Source: Winogradskyella flava
GTDB lineage: Bacteria; Bacteroidota; Bacteroidia; Flavobacteriales; Flavobacteriaceae
Reading direction: 5' to 3'
NCBI RefSeq assembly: GCF_014243395.1
Contig: NZ_JACLCP010000006.1
Coordinates: 62,001-126,000, forward strand
DNA: 64,000 nt
The stretch's first letter is position 1; the number at the start of each line of letters is the position of its first letter. Positions 33,273 to 42,771 of the stretch are shown here, piece by piece. The position numbers and the translations under genes were made by a program. The notes beneath the pieces are model-generated. The model was given only the letters and a program-made list of their open reading frames with translations, was not told the DNA's origin and searched no databases.

Positions 33273-35117
33273 TTAAATATGCTCAACAAATTCTTTAAAA
33301 ATGGCTTTATGACGTTTTAAATCCAAATCAGGGGACAACGATGCGCGTATTATATAATCTTTGTCGCTTTCTTTGGTTGTGCCTTGGGTTGAGGTGGCTG
33401 GTATAGTCCAGTAGCAACCTTTTAATTGACCGTAGCTGACACAGTATTTACTTTCATCAGGGATTTTGGTAATCATTAAGTTGATGAGCTTAAGATTTAA
33501 TGCACGTTTATAAGCTTCGCGTTCGGTTTCGGTAGTTCCTTTAGTTGGAAGATTTAAAGAAAAAACGGAAGGCGTAAACTCTTGCGCAGCTAGCGCCTCA
33601 GTAACGAAATTAATTTTAGCCTCTGGTAGTGTCATTTTGATGTAATTCACAAAATCACGCGTATTTTTGTAGGCCTCAGTGATTCTTGTATTCATCGATG
33701 GCATTTGCTGGGCTAGAATTTCATATTGTAAATCGGTTGCTTCATTATCACATACACTAAGATGCTTGTCAATAGCACTTATAAGATGTTCTGCTTTAGA
33801 ATTAGCAACGCAATAACCGGCAGTACATTTTCCGCCACTAGGAAATTTTGAACCACTAACATAAGCAATAGTTTGAACGGTTGATAACATTTTACCATCT
33901 CCTAAAAATTGCACATTAGGACAAAACGTCTGGTCCAATATAAAAACAGGAGCAATAGCACTATTTCCACTTCTTGTATATCGCTCTTTGCTTAAAGCTA
34001 CTTTTAACTTTGTAAGATCAGGAACTTCAACTCGCGGATTAGTTGGTATTTCGGCAATAATGTAAGGTACGGCATCTTCATTGGCTATCTGCGTTAAAAC
34101 GGTCTCCACACTTTGTACCATATCATTATCACCATCTACAGGTAAATCTACAATGCTTACATTGTCTAGGCATGCCGCGATACGTCTTGCTTGGTCATTG
34201 GTGCCACCATAACAGTTTGGAGGGACAACAAATTTTATAGCCTTTCTCTTATGATGTTCTTGCGCATGCTTTACCAATCCCATCATAATGGCATATTGTA
34301 TGGACAATCCACTTGAAGCGACTAAAGCCTGCCCATTAGTACCTGTAATCGTATTGATTGTAGAAACAACATTAGCTTTATTTACGTCTGTAGTTCTACT
34401 TTCAATAGTGATTGGTGATTGGGTTGTAAAAGCGTTTAAAGCCAATAGACAATTTGCTGGTGTCATGGCAATGGTTTCACGACGCCTTACATGCTGAATA
34501 TCTGAAACGTAACTAGTATTATGTGCTCCTGAAATCAATAAGACACTACCCAAGTCTTCGAACGTGTTGACATAAAAATCGATATTTGGATGTAATGTAT
34601 TGGTAATAATGCTGTTATGCTCTGAAATAAGGATGGTACTACCGTTAAAGATTTCAACTTGATTGAGATCTGTAACCTTTTTAACTTCAAAATTATAGTC
34701 ATAGACTGATTTTAGAATCTCTATGTCTAGTGATTCTGGTAGACTATCCAAGTATAAAATTCTTGTTTGTTTGCTTGCTAAAAGGTTGGTACGCAATACG
34801 GCCAAAATGGGCATGGTCTGGGATGAAAAGCTTATGACATTTTTAGAATTTAAACCGTTCAAATTGGCAATAGTCCATTCCAATACTGATGATAAAGGGT
34901 GTCCTAATCTTATATAATCGTAAGCTGTTGGTAACTTGGTTAAAGCTGAAGTATCTGAGATATTGGTTTTATAGAGATTCTCAAACTCCACTACAAATTC
35001 AGTTTTCGCTAATTTTTCGTTATAAATATCGAGACGATGTGTGGTGAGGTTTAGCCAATCCTTTGGCATATTTTCTAATACAGATTTTATGTAGATAAAG
35101 ATATTATTTGCTTGCAT
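33273..35117 (-). CDS. Cys/Met-metabolism PLP-dependent enzyme with duplicated N-terminal half
   Basis: I start at the ATG at 35117, preceded by GAAAGTG, instead of a TTG at 35144; this gives 614 residues. The C-terminal part (from about 245) is a cystathionine gamma-synthase-type PLP enzyme: VASSGLSIQYAIM (266-278), PPNCYGGTNDQ, AEIPTNPRVEVPDL, an Asp-containing FILDQTFCPN, and the PLP lysine, probably Lys424 in SGSKFPSGGK. The N-terminal half resembles the same fold (YDYIRLGHPLSSVLEW at about 66-81, SFSSQTMPILAVL), but its later motifs are lost. Probably a sulfur amino acid lyase or synthase; the exact reaction is uncertain. Confidence 0.8.
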   Translation of the reverse strand: MQANNIFIYIKSVLENMPKDWLNLTTHRLDIYNEKLAKTEFVVEFENLYKTNISDTSALTKLPTAYDYIRLGHPLSSVLEWTIANLNGLNSKNVISFSSQTMPILAVLRTNLLASKQTRILYLDSLPESLDIEILKSVYDYNFEVKKVTDLNQVEIFNGSTILISEHNSIITNTLHPNIDFYVNTFEDLGSVLLISGAHNTSYVSDIQHVRRRETIAMTPANCLLALNAFTTQSPITIESRTTDVNKANVVSTINTITGTNGQALVASSGLSIQYAIMMGLVKHAQEHHKRKAIKFVVPPNCYGGTNDQARRIAACLDNVSIVDLPVDGDNDMVQSVETVLTQIANEDAVPYIIAEIPTNPRVEVPDLTKLKVALSKERYTRSGNSAIAPVFILDQTFCPNVQFLGDGKMLSTVQTIAYVSGSKFPSGGKCTAGYCVANSKAEHLISAIDKHLSVCDNEATDLQYEILAQQMPSMNTRITEAYKNTRDFVNYIKMTLPEAKINFVTEALAAQEFTPSVFSLNLPTKGTTETEREAYKRALNLKLINLMITKIPDESKYCVSYGQLKGCYWTIPATSTQGTTKESDKDYIIRASLSPDLDLKRHKAIFKEFVEHI

Positions 35118-35303
35118 AATTATCACTTTCAAATAGGCTAGCAAGATACATTAATTAGATTTTTTAAAACATTAAATCTTATTTTAGATAAGGTATTCAA
35201 ACTACTGGTATTATTGTTTTTTAGGTAAAGGTTTTGAAATATATGGCCTATCCAATTAAACTTTTATTAAAAGTTAGAGTCTTACTTAAAACTTTAGAGG
35301 AAT

Positions 35304-36599
35304 ATGATTAACAAAAATTTATTTTTTAGCTGTTTTTTAATACTGTTTTTTTGTTGTAATAATAATTCGGATGATGAACCAAACGAAGAAGAACATATGT
35401 CTTCTTTTCAGGCTGAAGGATTTGTTAAAATAGAAAATGGCTCAGGCGGACTAATTGCCGATTTAGATTCTGGTGATCGATTTGCTAGAGATCATGATGC
35501 TATAGGAGATGTTAATGGAGACGGAGTTATCGATTTTATTATTGGTGCACGTTCAGATGACGATGGAGGGATTGATGCAGGGGCAATCTATGTTTTATTT
35601 ATGAACAATGACGGCTCTGTATTGTTTAATCAAAAAATATCAATGATTGAGGGCAACTTCAACGAGACTTTAAATCCAGGTAATTTCTTCGGTTATGGCG
35701 TTGCAGGGATAGGAGATTATGATTATGATGGTATTCCAGATATAGCCGTTTCTGCTCCAGTTCCACCAAATAATTCATTATATATAATTCACCTGAATTC
35801 AGATGGAACAGTTAAGGATTTTGTTAAAAATGAGAATATAATTGCTCAAGGTCTTTCTGCCATTGGAGATATTAATAATGATAATAGAATAGATTTGGTG
35901 GCATGTAATCCTGGATCAAACGATGGAGGAACAGATCGAGGAGCTATAGATATTCTGTTTTTAAACGATTTGTCAGAAATAATGTATGGGCAGACCGTCA
36001 CCATTAGTTCTACAGAAGGTGATTTTGGGAGTGGATTGGAGGATCACGATCAATTTGGTGGGCGAGAAGTTGCTATGCTCGGAGATCTTGATAATGACGG
36101 CACAATTGAAATGGCGGTCGGTGCATTTATGTCAGACGGTGGTAAAGGTGCCATATGGATACTGTCATTAGATGCGGGGACCTATAATGTGATTTCTAAA
36201 CTTAAAATTACTGAAAGTTTAAATGGTTTTACAGAAACACTTGATTTAGAAGAGAACCCTAATGGAACTTATGGAGCGCAATTTGGTCATGCCATGTGTG
36301 CTGCTGGTGATATTGATGGTGATGGTATAACAGATTTGATTTCAGGTGCAAATCAACAGAATGGGGGTATGGGTTATGTAATGTATTTGAATGCAGACAA
36401 AACCGTTAAATCATTAGAGGTAATTAGTGCAACTGAGGGTGGTTTTAATTTGGCGCTCGGAGCTGGCGATCGTTTTGCTCGGTCGATCTCCTATGTTGGA
36501 GATTTAAAAGGTGACGGTTCTATTGCCGTAAATTTTGGTGGTGGTGTAGGCGTAGGAGGAACAGGATCTCTTTATACACTTTTCTTTAGACCTAATTAA
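35304..36599 (+). CDS. FG-GAP repeat lipoprotein
   Basis: The 431 residues begin with a lipoprotein signal (FFSCFLILFFCCNNN). The rest is a beta-propeller of FG-GAP/integrin-alpha repeats with calcium loops: GDVNGDGVIDFIIGA, GDYDYDGIPDIAVSA, GDINNDNRIDLVAC, GDLDNDGTIEMAVGA, GDIDGDGITDLISGA and a degenerate GDLKGDGSIAV. That makes at least six blades. It is probably surface-exposed and adhesive or ligand-binding; no enzyme motif. The start has a good AGAGGA ribosome-binding site. It stands alone between leftward genes. Confidence 0.88.
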   Translation: MINKNLFFSCFLILFFCCNNNSDDEPNEEEHMSSFQAEGFVKIENGSGGLIADLDSGDRFARDHDAIGDVNGDGVIDFIIGARSDDDGGIDAGAIYVLFMNNDGSVLFNQKISMIEGNFNETLNPGNFFGYGVAGIGDYDYDGIPDIAVSAPVPPNNSLYIIHLNSDGTVKDFVKNENIIAQGLSAIGDINNDNRIDLVACNPGSNDGGTDRGAIDILFLNDLSEIMYGQTVTISSTEGDFGSGLEDHDQFGGREVAMLGDLDNDGTIEMAVGAFMSDGGKGAIWILSLDAGTYNVISKLKITESLNGFTETLDLEENPNGTYGAQFGHAMCAAGDIDGDGITDLISGANQQNGGMGYVMYLNADKTVKSLEVISATEGGFNLALGAGDRFARSISYVGDLKGDGSIAVNFGGGVGVGGTGSLYTLFFRPN

Positions 36600-36605
36600 A
36601 AACCC

Positions 36606-36624
36606 ACATAAAATCGCCTTATGT
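36606..36624. terminator. weak terminator after the FG-GAP gene
   Basis: ACATAA and TTATGT (6 bp, 7-base loop) are followed by TTTT on the plus strand, 7 bases after the stop codon. It lies between convergent genes. Confidence 0.45.
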
Positions 36625-36644
36625 TTTGATACTAGGTGTCCATT

Positions 36645-37235
36645 TTAAAATACTTTATCTAAAAACTGTTTAATACTTTCTTGGTTAGCTCTCACTAATT
36701 CCTCACGAGCGGCTTTTGTATCACTTGGTTTTTTATCTTGAGATAGTTTAAACTTACCTTCCCAATCAGTAATGGTAATCTCAAACATCTCAATATAATT
36801 GAGGTTTTTATCCAAACGCGGATTATCAGGTTCTAAAACATATTTATGGTCAGGTGCTTCCAAGAATTCGGTCATAGTAATTAAAGATTGCTTCAAAGCT
36901 TCTTTACTTTCAATGGCTTTTACAATACCTTTTAGGTGGACCTTAATATAATTCCAAGTTGGTAATTGCGTGGTCGAATATACTGTTGGCGAAATGTAAC
37001 ATTGTGGGCCTCCGAAAAGAATAGTAATGACATTATCATCTCTAAGTAATTTAGCTTGTGGATTGAAAATATCAATGTGCCCAATCAATTTTTTATTCTC
37101 GTAAATTAAGGGTAAATGCGTAATTAACGGTGCGTTGTCCTTAACAGAAATGACAGTCGCTAATGGGTAGGTCTTAATGACTTCAATCATATGATTTTTG
37201 TCATCGTTTTGGTGGTGTTTTGGTGGGTAGTTCAT
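36645..37235 (-). CDS. PaiB-like FMN-binding negative transcriptional regulator family protein
   Basis: The 196 residues match the PaiB family from the first line (MNYPPKHHQNDDKNHMIEVI; LATVISVKDNAPLITHLPLIYE). The middle segment ITILFGGPQCYISPTVYS and the GPQCYISP motif are family hallmarks of the split-barrel FMN-binding fold. B. subtilis PaiB lowers degradative enzyme expression, but most homologues are uncharacterised and may be oxidoreductases. The ATG shares a base with the stop of the preceding DUF1569 gene, so translation is coupled. Confidence 0.88.
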   Translation of the reverse strand: MNYPPKHHQNDDKNHMIEVIKTYPLATVISVKDNAPLITHLPLIYENKKLIGHIDIFNPQAKLLRDDNVITILFGGPQCYISPTVYSTTQLPTWNYIKVHLKGIVKAIESKEALKQSLITMTEFLEAPDHKYVLEPDNPRLDKNLNYIEMFEITITDWEGKFKLSQDKKPSDTKAAREELVRANQESIKQFLDKVF

Positions 37236-37678
37236 TAAACGCCAAATTGTCTTAAATGGTGATCGAGATGTTTATACTGCATCTTTCCCCATTGTTCTTT
37301 TGTGAGTTTACCAAAAGCAGGATGTGGTTGCCAATCTTCTTTTTCGCGCTGCGCGTTTAATTCATTAATAAGACTAACGATTTCCGTTTTTTCCACTTCA
37401 AAATCCTTATCAGATGTAATCTTAAATCCAGGCGCTGTAGGCATGTTCTTTCTCCATGGCTTATCGCTGTACATGGATTTTTTAAATAAGAGGTTAACCA
37501 ACCAATTGGGTTTGACGCCATAATCTTCCTTTTGTAAAATAATATTCAAAGGCATTTGGCAATGATGGAGCATTTGGCCTACTTGCATTTTGCCCCAAAC
37601 AGCTTTAGTGTCTTTGTCTAGTTGATTGATTCGAGAAGAGATTTCATCGTAGACGCCATTTTCAAAAAATGATTTCAT
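37235..37678 (-). CDS. DUF1569 (DinB-like) protein
   Basis: The 147-residue protein matches DUF1569: QVGQMLHHCQMPLNIIL, then HPAFGKLTKEQWGKMQYKHLDHHLRQF at the C-terminus, with the HLDHHL histidines arranged as in DinB-fold metal sites. It is cytoplasmic and its function is unknown. It is cotranscribed with the PaiB-like gene and divergent from radC. Confidence 0.85.
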   Translation of the reverse strand: MKSFFENGVYDEISSRINQLDKDTKAVWGKMQVGQMLHHCQMPLNIILQKEDYGVKPNWLVNLLFKKSMYSDKPWRKNMPTAPGFKITSDKDFEVEKTEIVSLINELNAQREKEDWQPHPAFGKLTKEQWGKMQYKHLDHHLRQFGV

Positions 37679-37809
37679 TTGTTCAATTTTATTGTTTTCT
37701 TTAAGTCAAATGCAGTTCGCTAATGGTTCATACTCGTGAGATAGAATATTTAGTTTTAGCTCGTGTTATTTATTTTAAGTTTTAATTGATGCTTAAATTT
37801 ACAATTTTT

Positions 37810-37817
37810 TATCTTTA
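37810..37817 (+). promoter_or_regulatory. -7-like box abutting the radC start
   Basis: TATCTTTA differs from TAnnTTTG only at the last base and ends 4 bases before the radC ATG at 37822. If used, the radC mRNA would be leaderless or nearly so. Confidence 0.4.
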
Positions 37818-37821
37818 AAGC

Positions 37822-38520
37822 ATGTCAAGGAAAGCGACTTCATTTTCTATAAAAAACTGGTCTCAAGACGATCAACCTCGGGAAAAATTAAGAGATAAAG
37901 GAAAAGCTGTATTAAGCGATGCCGAATTAGTAGCTATTTTAATAGGCTCTGGCAGTCGAGAAGAAAGTGCCGTGGATTTATGCAAACGTATTTTAGCTAG
38001 TGTGGATAACAATCTCAATGCACTCGGAAAATTGTCCATAAAACAGCTGATGGAATTTAAGGGCATTGGAGAAGCTAAAGCTATTACCATAGCAGCTGCA
38101 TTAGAACTTGGAAGACGAAGAAGACTAGAGGATGAAGTAATATTGGATAAGGTAGAATCCAGCCATTCGGTATACAAAGTAATGCAACCCATATTGGGCG
38201 AGTTGCCACATGAGGAGTTCTGGATACTACATCTTAATAATTCCAATAAAATCATTCATAAAAATCAATTGAGTAAAGGCGGGATTACGGGTACTTTGGT
38301 TGATGTACGCTTGGTATTAAAAAATGCTTTAGAAACTGGAGCGACGGCTTTGATTTTATGCCATAATCATCCATCAGGCACACTTAAACCTAGTCAAGCC
38401 GATAAGGATATTACCCAAAAACTAAAAATGGCTGCCCAAAGTTTGGATATAAAAGTACTAGATCATCTGATTGTTACTGATAAAGCGTATTTTAGTTTCG
38501 CGGATGAAAATATTCTGTGA
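37822..38520 (+). CDS. radC: RadC family JAB-domain protein
   Basis: The 232 residues contain an N-terminal UPF0758 helix-hairpin-helix region (GIGEAKA at 81-87) and a C-terminal JAMM metalloprotease-like domain with HNHPSG at 181-186. The expected later Asp lies in KPSQADKDIT. The family is named for DNA repair, but its true activity is unresolved. This is a chromosomal-type full-length copy. A deacetylase-like gene follows after 30 bases. Confidence 0.95.
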   Translation: MSRKATSFSIKNWSQDDQPREKLRDKGKAVLSDAELVAILIGSGSREESAVDLCKRILASVDNNLNALGKLSIKQLMEFKGIGEAKAITIAAALELGRRRRLEDEVILDKVESSHSVYKVMQPILGELPHEEFWILHLNNSNKIIHKNQLSKGGITGTLVDVRLVLKNALETGATALILCHNHPSGTLKPSQADKDITQKLKMAAQSLDIKVLDHLIVTDKAYFSFADENIL

Positions 38521-38550
38521 CTGAAAAGATTTTGACTGATTACTGAAAAA

Positions 38551-39846
38551 ATGCTATTAGTTTACACCCATAAAATCACACCACGTTTAAAGTATGTATT
38601 CAAGCATATTTGCAAGCGCATATTAGATTTAGACATAAAGTTTACGTCTAAAATCGAAGATTTTATTGCCCACGATAGCCTCAAGATGTCTTATACTAAA
38701 CAACCCTTAAGTAACGAGTTGTTTATAAGAAGTAACGAATTACTTTTTCAGCAAGGGTTGTCTGATTTAGATATTAACGTGCAGCAATGGGATAATACAA
38801 AAGGCTTTTTTGCCACAGGTGAACGAAGTGATTTGCCTTTTGATATTTTCGCAGCTTCTTTTTATTTACTGAGTCGTTATGAAGAATATATGCCTCACGT
38901 AAGGGATGACTATGGACGTTTCATGGCTCAGGAAAGCTTGGCCTATAAGCATCGATTTTTAAATCAACCAGTTGTAGACATTTGGGCCTATAAACTTCAA
39001 AAGGTTTTACAAAAGCGTTTTCCTGATTTTAGTTTTCCAGAACGACAATATACAATCAAGCCAGTCATTGATGTACCGACTGCTTATCATTTCAGAAAAA
39101 AGGGGTTGTTGCGTACCTTGGGCGGAACTGTAAATGATATCGGTCGTATTAGATTTAGACAATTATATCAACGATATTTGGTATTAATGGGTTTTAAGCG
39201 CGATCCATATGATACGTTTAAATGGATTATAGCCAAACAAAAGCAATGTGATTTTAAGTTTATGGTGTTGTTTTTAATTGGAGATTACTCTACCTATGAT
39301 AAAAATATAAATACTAATAAAAAAGCATTTGTATCACTTATAAAATCTATAGCAGACTACTGTGATGTTGGTATAAAGGCTTCCTATTTTGCCTTGGAGG
39401 ATATTTCTATTTTAAAGAAAGAGAAACTTAAAATGGAATCCATTATTAATACAGAGTTAAAAGCAGTCAGGCACTCGTTTTCAAAATTAAACTTACCAGA
39501 ATCTTATAGAAATCTCGTCGAGTTAGAAATTGATCAAGATTTTACAATGGGTTATATAGATACTCTTGGCTTTAGAGCTGGTACTTGTACACCGTTCCAA
39601 TTTTATGATTTGGATTATGAAGTTCAAACACCTTTACAGATTAATCCTTACCATTGTTTGGATTTTGCGCTCTTGAAGTATGAGTCAGAATTAGACAAGC
39701 AAGAGCATTTGCAAAAACTTATCAATGAGGTAAAGGCAGTCAACGGGACCTTTACATCAATTTTTCACAATTACACATTCAGTGACTTGGACCGTTGGGA
39801 TGGTTTCAGGTCCTTATTTAATTTAGTATTAGAATCTGCAGAATGA
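38551..39846 (+). CDS. Polysaccharide deacetylase-like protein
   Basis: The 431-residue protein has an N-terminal domain (about 1-165) seen with flavobacterial carbohydrate-esterase-like proteins (GERSDLPFDIFAASFYLLSRYEEY). It continues with YTIKPVIDVPTAYHFRKKGL, where a CE4 domain would begin. The later segment GFRAGTCTPFQFYDLDYEVQTPLQINPY resembles the CE4 RxPY-type motif. The usual catalytic TFDDG motif is replaced (VIDVPTA), so activity is doubtful. The stop overlaps the yjjG start by 4 bases. There is no signal peptide. Confidence 0.7.
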   Translation: MLLVYTHKITPRLKYVFKHICKRILDLDIKFTSKIEDFIAHDSLKMSYTKQPLSNELFIRSNELLFQQGLSDLDINVQQWDNTKGFFATGERSDLPFDIFAASFYLLSRYEEYMPHVRDDYGRFMAQESLAYKHRFLNQPVVDIWAYKLQKVLQKRFPDFSFPERQYTIKPVIDVPTAYHFRKKGLLRTLGGTVNDIGRIRFRQLYQRYLVLMGFKRDPYDTFKWIIAKQKQCDFKFMVLFLIGDYSTYDKNINTNKKAFVSLIKSIADYCDVGIKASYFALEDISILKKEKLKMESIINTELKAVRHSFSKLNLPESYRNLVELEIDQDFTMGYIDTLGFRAGTCTPFQFYDLDYEVQTPLQINPYHCLDFALLKYESELDKQEHLQKLINEVKAVNGTFTSIFHNYTFSDLDRWDGFRSLFNLVLESAE

Positions 39847-40529
39847 ACCATAATATAAAGCATGTTTTTTTTGATCTAGATCATACACTCTGGGATTTTG
39901 ATAAAAATTCAGGATTGGCTTTTGAGAAGATTTTTCAACTTAATAATATTCATACTAATTTAAAAGACTTCTTAGAAGTTTATGAGCCCATAAATTTAAA
40001 ATATTGGAAACTTTATAGAGAAGAACGTATTTCAAAACCAGACTTGCGCTATGGAAGATTAAAAGATGCCTTTGATGTAATAGGTGAATATATTGAAGAT
40101 GAGATGATCAACCATTTGTCAGTAGCATACATAGATCATTTAACCACATTTAATCATTTGTTTAGTCATACTTTTGAAACGCTCAATTATCTAAAACATA
40201 AATACAATTTACATATCATTACAAATGGATTTGAAGAGGCTCAAGAGCGTAAGATGATAAATGCCAATATCAGAAACTATTTTAAAACAGTAACGAATTC
40301 CGAGATGGTAGGTGTAAAAAAACCAAACCCGAGGATTTTTAATTTTGCTTTAGAAATTGCCAATGCCAATCCACAAGACAGCATAATGATTGGTGACAGT
40401 CTTGAAGCAGACATAGAGGGGGCGGCAAATATTGGTATGGACACCATTCATTTTGATTATAAGAATATCCACAACGGACATAGTTATAAAAAAATCACTA
40501 ATTTAAAGGCTATCAAAAATTATCTTTAA
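39843..40529 (+). CDS. yjjG: YjjG-type HAD nucleotidase
   Basis: The 228-residue HAD-family phosphatase belongs to the YjjG group, which hydrolyses noncanonical pyrimidine nucleotides. Motif I is DLDHT with Asp11 and Asp13, motif II is IITNG, motif III is the Lys in VGVKKPNP, and motif IV is MIGDSLEADIEGAANIG. The cap domain is helical. The ATG overlaps the upstream gene's stop by 4 bases, so it is translationally coupled, and a secreted-protein gene follows after 4 bases. Confidence 0.88.
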   Translation: MNHNIKHVFFDLDHTLWDFDKNSGLAFEKIFQLNNIHTNLKDFLEVYEPINLKYWKLYREERISKPDLRYGRLKDAFDVIGEYIEDEMINHLSVAYIDHLTTFNHLFSHTFETLNYLKHKYNLHIITNGFEEAQERKMINANIRNYFKTVTNSEMVGVKKPNPRIFNFALEIANANPQDSIMIGDSLEADIEGAANIGMDTIHFDYKNIHNGHSYKKITNLKAIKNYL

Positions 40530-40533
40530 AATT

Positions 40534-41319
40534 ATGTTTAAGAAAGTCATTTTTACCATAACGATTGTCCTTTTTAGTGTGCATATATCAGCACAAAAAA
40601 GTATCAACGATTACAAGTATATTATTGTACCAAAGCAATTTAAATTTTCAAAAAGTGATGATCAATATCAACTAAATTCATTGGTTAAGTTCTTATTTAA
40701 TAAGTATGGCTATGAAGCTTATTTTATAGATGACCAGTTGCCGGATGATTTAAAAAAGGATAGATGCTTGGCATTAACATCAGACGTATCGAAAGACAAA
40801 AGCGGTATGTTTAAAACTAAATTGGAAATTATATTAGCTGACTGCTATAATAATGTTGTCATGACATCTAAAATAGGAGAGTCGCGATTAAAACAATATG
40901 ATAGGGCTTATAGTCAGGCATTAAGAGATGCCTTTGAGACATTTCAGGATTTGGAATATAGTTACGAGCCTAATAATGTGTTAACTCCTAATGAGAATAA
41001 TAAGATCGAGATAAGCGAACAGACTAAAGAGGCAGAAGCAAGGTCTGAGGCTAAAGTAGAGTTGTCTGATGATGTTATTGAAGAAAGTACTTCAACAGAA
41101 TTAAATAACGACATCTATTATGCGCAATCTAAAAAAGGCGGTTATCAAATAGTGGATTCAGAACCCAAGGTCGTCATGTTTTTGTTGGCTACAGCTGCTA
41201 GTGATGTTTTTATCGTAAAAGGCAAAAGCGCAATAGTTTATAAAGAAGATGGATTTTGGTATTATTCTGAAAATAATGGAGAGCTCAAAGAAACAAAATC
41301 ACTAAATATAAAATTCTAG
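40534..41319 (+). CDS. Secreted protein of unknown function
   Basis: The 261-residue protein has a clear signal peptide (MFKKVIFTITIVLFSVHISAQ). The first mature part, INDYKYIIVPKQFKFSKSDDQYQLNSLVKFLF, is conserved, as I recall, among flavobacterial hypothetical proteins. It may be an outer-membrane-associated domain. A Glu/Lys-rich linker (about 155-185) separates it from a C-terminal domain (YYAQSKKGGYQIVDSEPKVVMFLLATA). No catalytic motif is visible. It is the last gene of the radC-yjjG run; its stop overlaps the convergent rarA by 4 bases. Confidence 0.75.
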   Translation: MFKKVIFTITIVLFSVHISAQKSINDYKYIIVPKQFKFSKSDDQYQLNSLVKFLFNKYGYEAYFIDDQLPDDLKKDRCLALTSDVSKDKSGMFKTKLEIILADCYNNVVMTSKIGESRLKQYDRAYSQALRDAFETFQDLEYSYEPNNVLTPNENNKIEISEQTKEAEARSEAKVELSDDVIEESTSTELNNDIYYAQSKKGGYQIVDSEPKVVMFLLATAASDVFIVKGKSAIVYKEDGFWYYSENNGELKETKSLNIKF

Positions 41320-42593
41320 TAATCATACTTCTCTTTCCACAGCGCTCTTAAATAATTGCGTTGTGCTTCTTCCCTGGAATTATTACCAGGATTATAGAGT
41401 TTGGTATTTTTTATCTCTTCGGGTAAAAACTCTTGTTTAGCAAAATTGTTTTCGAAGCTATGCGCATATTTGTAGTTGTCACCATAACCTAACTCTTTCA
41501 TCAGTTTTGTTGGAGCATTTCGTATGGGTAAAGGAACAGATAAGTCACCAGTGTCTTTTACTAATTGCTGTGCTTTATTTATGGCTTGATAGGCCGCATT
41601 ACTCTTAGGTGAACTTGCCAAATATGTAGTGCATTGACTTAAAATAATTCGAGATTCTGGATTCCCAATGACCGAAACGGCCTGAAAAGTATTATTAGCT
41701 ATGACTAGAGCTGTTGGATTCGCATTGCCAACATCCTCACTCGCTAATATTAAAAGGCGTCTAGCTATAAACTTTACATCCTCACCACCTTCAATCATTC
41801 TTGCCAAATAATACACGGCAGCATTTGGGTCGCTACCGCGTATCGACTTTATAAAAGCCGAAATAATATCATAATGCTGCTCGCCTGTTTTATCATAGCG
41901 TGCTGCTTTACTTTGTATTTGCTTAGTGACGAGTGCATTTGTAATTATTATAGGTTCGTTTTCAAATGAGGTCACCAATAGTTCAAAAATGTTCAGCAAT
42001 TTTCTAGCATCACCACCAGAAAAACGTAAAAGTGCCTCAGTTTCCTTTAGCTCAATATTTAATTTTGAAAGCGCCTTGTCTTCCGTCATAGCACGTTGCA
42101 ACAATGCTTCCAAATCGTCTTTACTAAAGGCGTTTAATGTATAAACCTGACATCTTGAAAGCAATGCAGAAATAACTTCAAAACTTGGATTTTCCGTAGT
42201 AGCACCGATTAAGGTAACCCAACCCTTTTCTACAGCTTCTAAAAGTGAATCTTGTTGAGATTTACTGAATCTATGGATCTCGTCAATAAACAGAATTGGG
42301 TTTTTTGCTGTAAACAGTCCGCCACTTTTTTTGACTTTGTCAATAACATCTCTAATGTCTTTTACTCCAGAATTAATGGCACTTAATTTAAAAAAAGGAC
42401 GTTCGGATTCGTTGGCAATAACGTTCGCCAAAGTCGTTTTACCAATTCCTGGAGGTCCCCAAAGTATAAGAGACGGAATAACACAACTTTTAATTTGCTG
42501 ATAGAGCATACCATCTTTGCCAACCAAGTGTTGTTGACTTAAGTAGTCTTCTAGTGTTTCAGGACGCAACCTTTCAGCTAATGGTGTATTCAT
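41316..42593 (-). CDS. rarA: Replication-associated recombination protein RarA (MgsA)
   Basis: The 425 residues form an AAA+ ATPase of the RarA/MgsA/WRNIP1 family, which acts at stalled replication forks. Walker A is GPPGIGKT (46-53), Walker B is IDEIH (103-107), and sensor 1 is GATTENPSFEV. The C-terminal MgsA domain carries the DPNAAVYYLARMIEGGED and VGNANP motifs. Length and order are normal. It is divergent from the rhomboid gene. Confidence 0.96.
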   Translation of the reverse strand: MNTPLAERLRPETLEDYLSQQHLVGKDGMLYQQIKSCVIPSLILWGPPGIGKTTLANVIANESERPFFKLSAINSGVKDIRDVIDKVKKSGGLFTAKNPILFIDEIHRFSKSQQDSLLEAVEKGWVTLIGATTENPSFEVISALLSRCQVYTLNAFSKDDLEALLQRAMTEDKALSKLNIELKETEALLRFSGGDARKLLNIFELLVTSFENEPIIITNALVTKQIQSKAARYDKTGEQHYDIISAFIKSIRGSDPNAAVYYLARMIEGGEDVKFIARRLLILASEDVGNANPTALVIANNTFQAVSVIGNPESRIILSQCTTYLASSPKSNAAYQAINKAQQLVKDTGDLSVPLPIRNAPTKLMKELGYGDNYKYAHSFENNFAKQEFLPEEIKNTKLYNPGNNSREEAQRNYLRALWKEKYDY

Positions 42594-42771
42594 AAAAAGT
42601 TATATCTTCTTCGAAATTTACGAGATTTTCGTGGTTGTGATTATTTGTGTTTAAAGCAAACTGTAAACACTTAAAGCATGACGATCAAGTAAAATTACAA
42701 AATGCTAATGAAAATGCTCATGATTTTTAACAACACTTATGACAATATTTCATACTATTCTATTTTGGATA

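Noticed and set aside
37872-38255. 127-codon reverse-strand frame inside radC
   Set aside because: RadC on the plus strand has its full motif set; the reverse frame is compositional.
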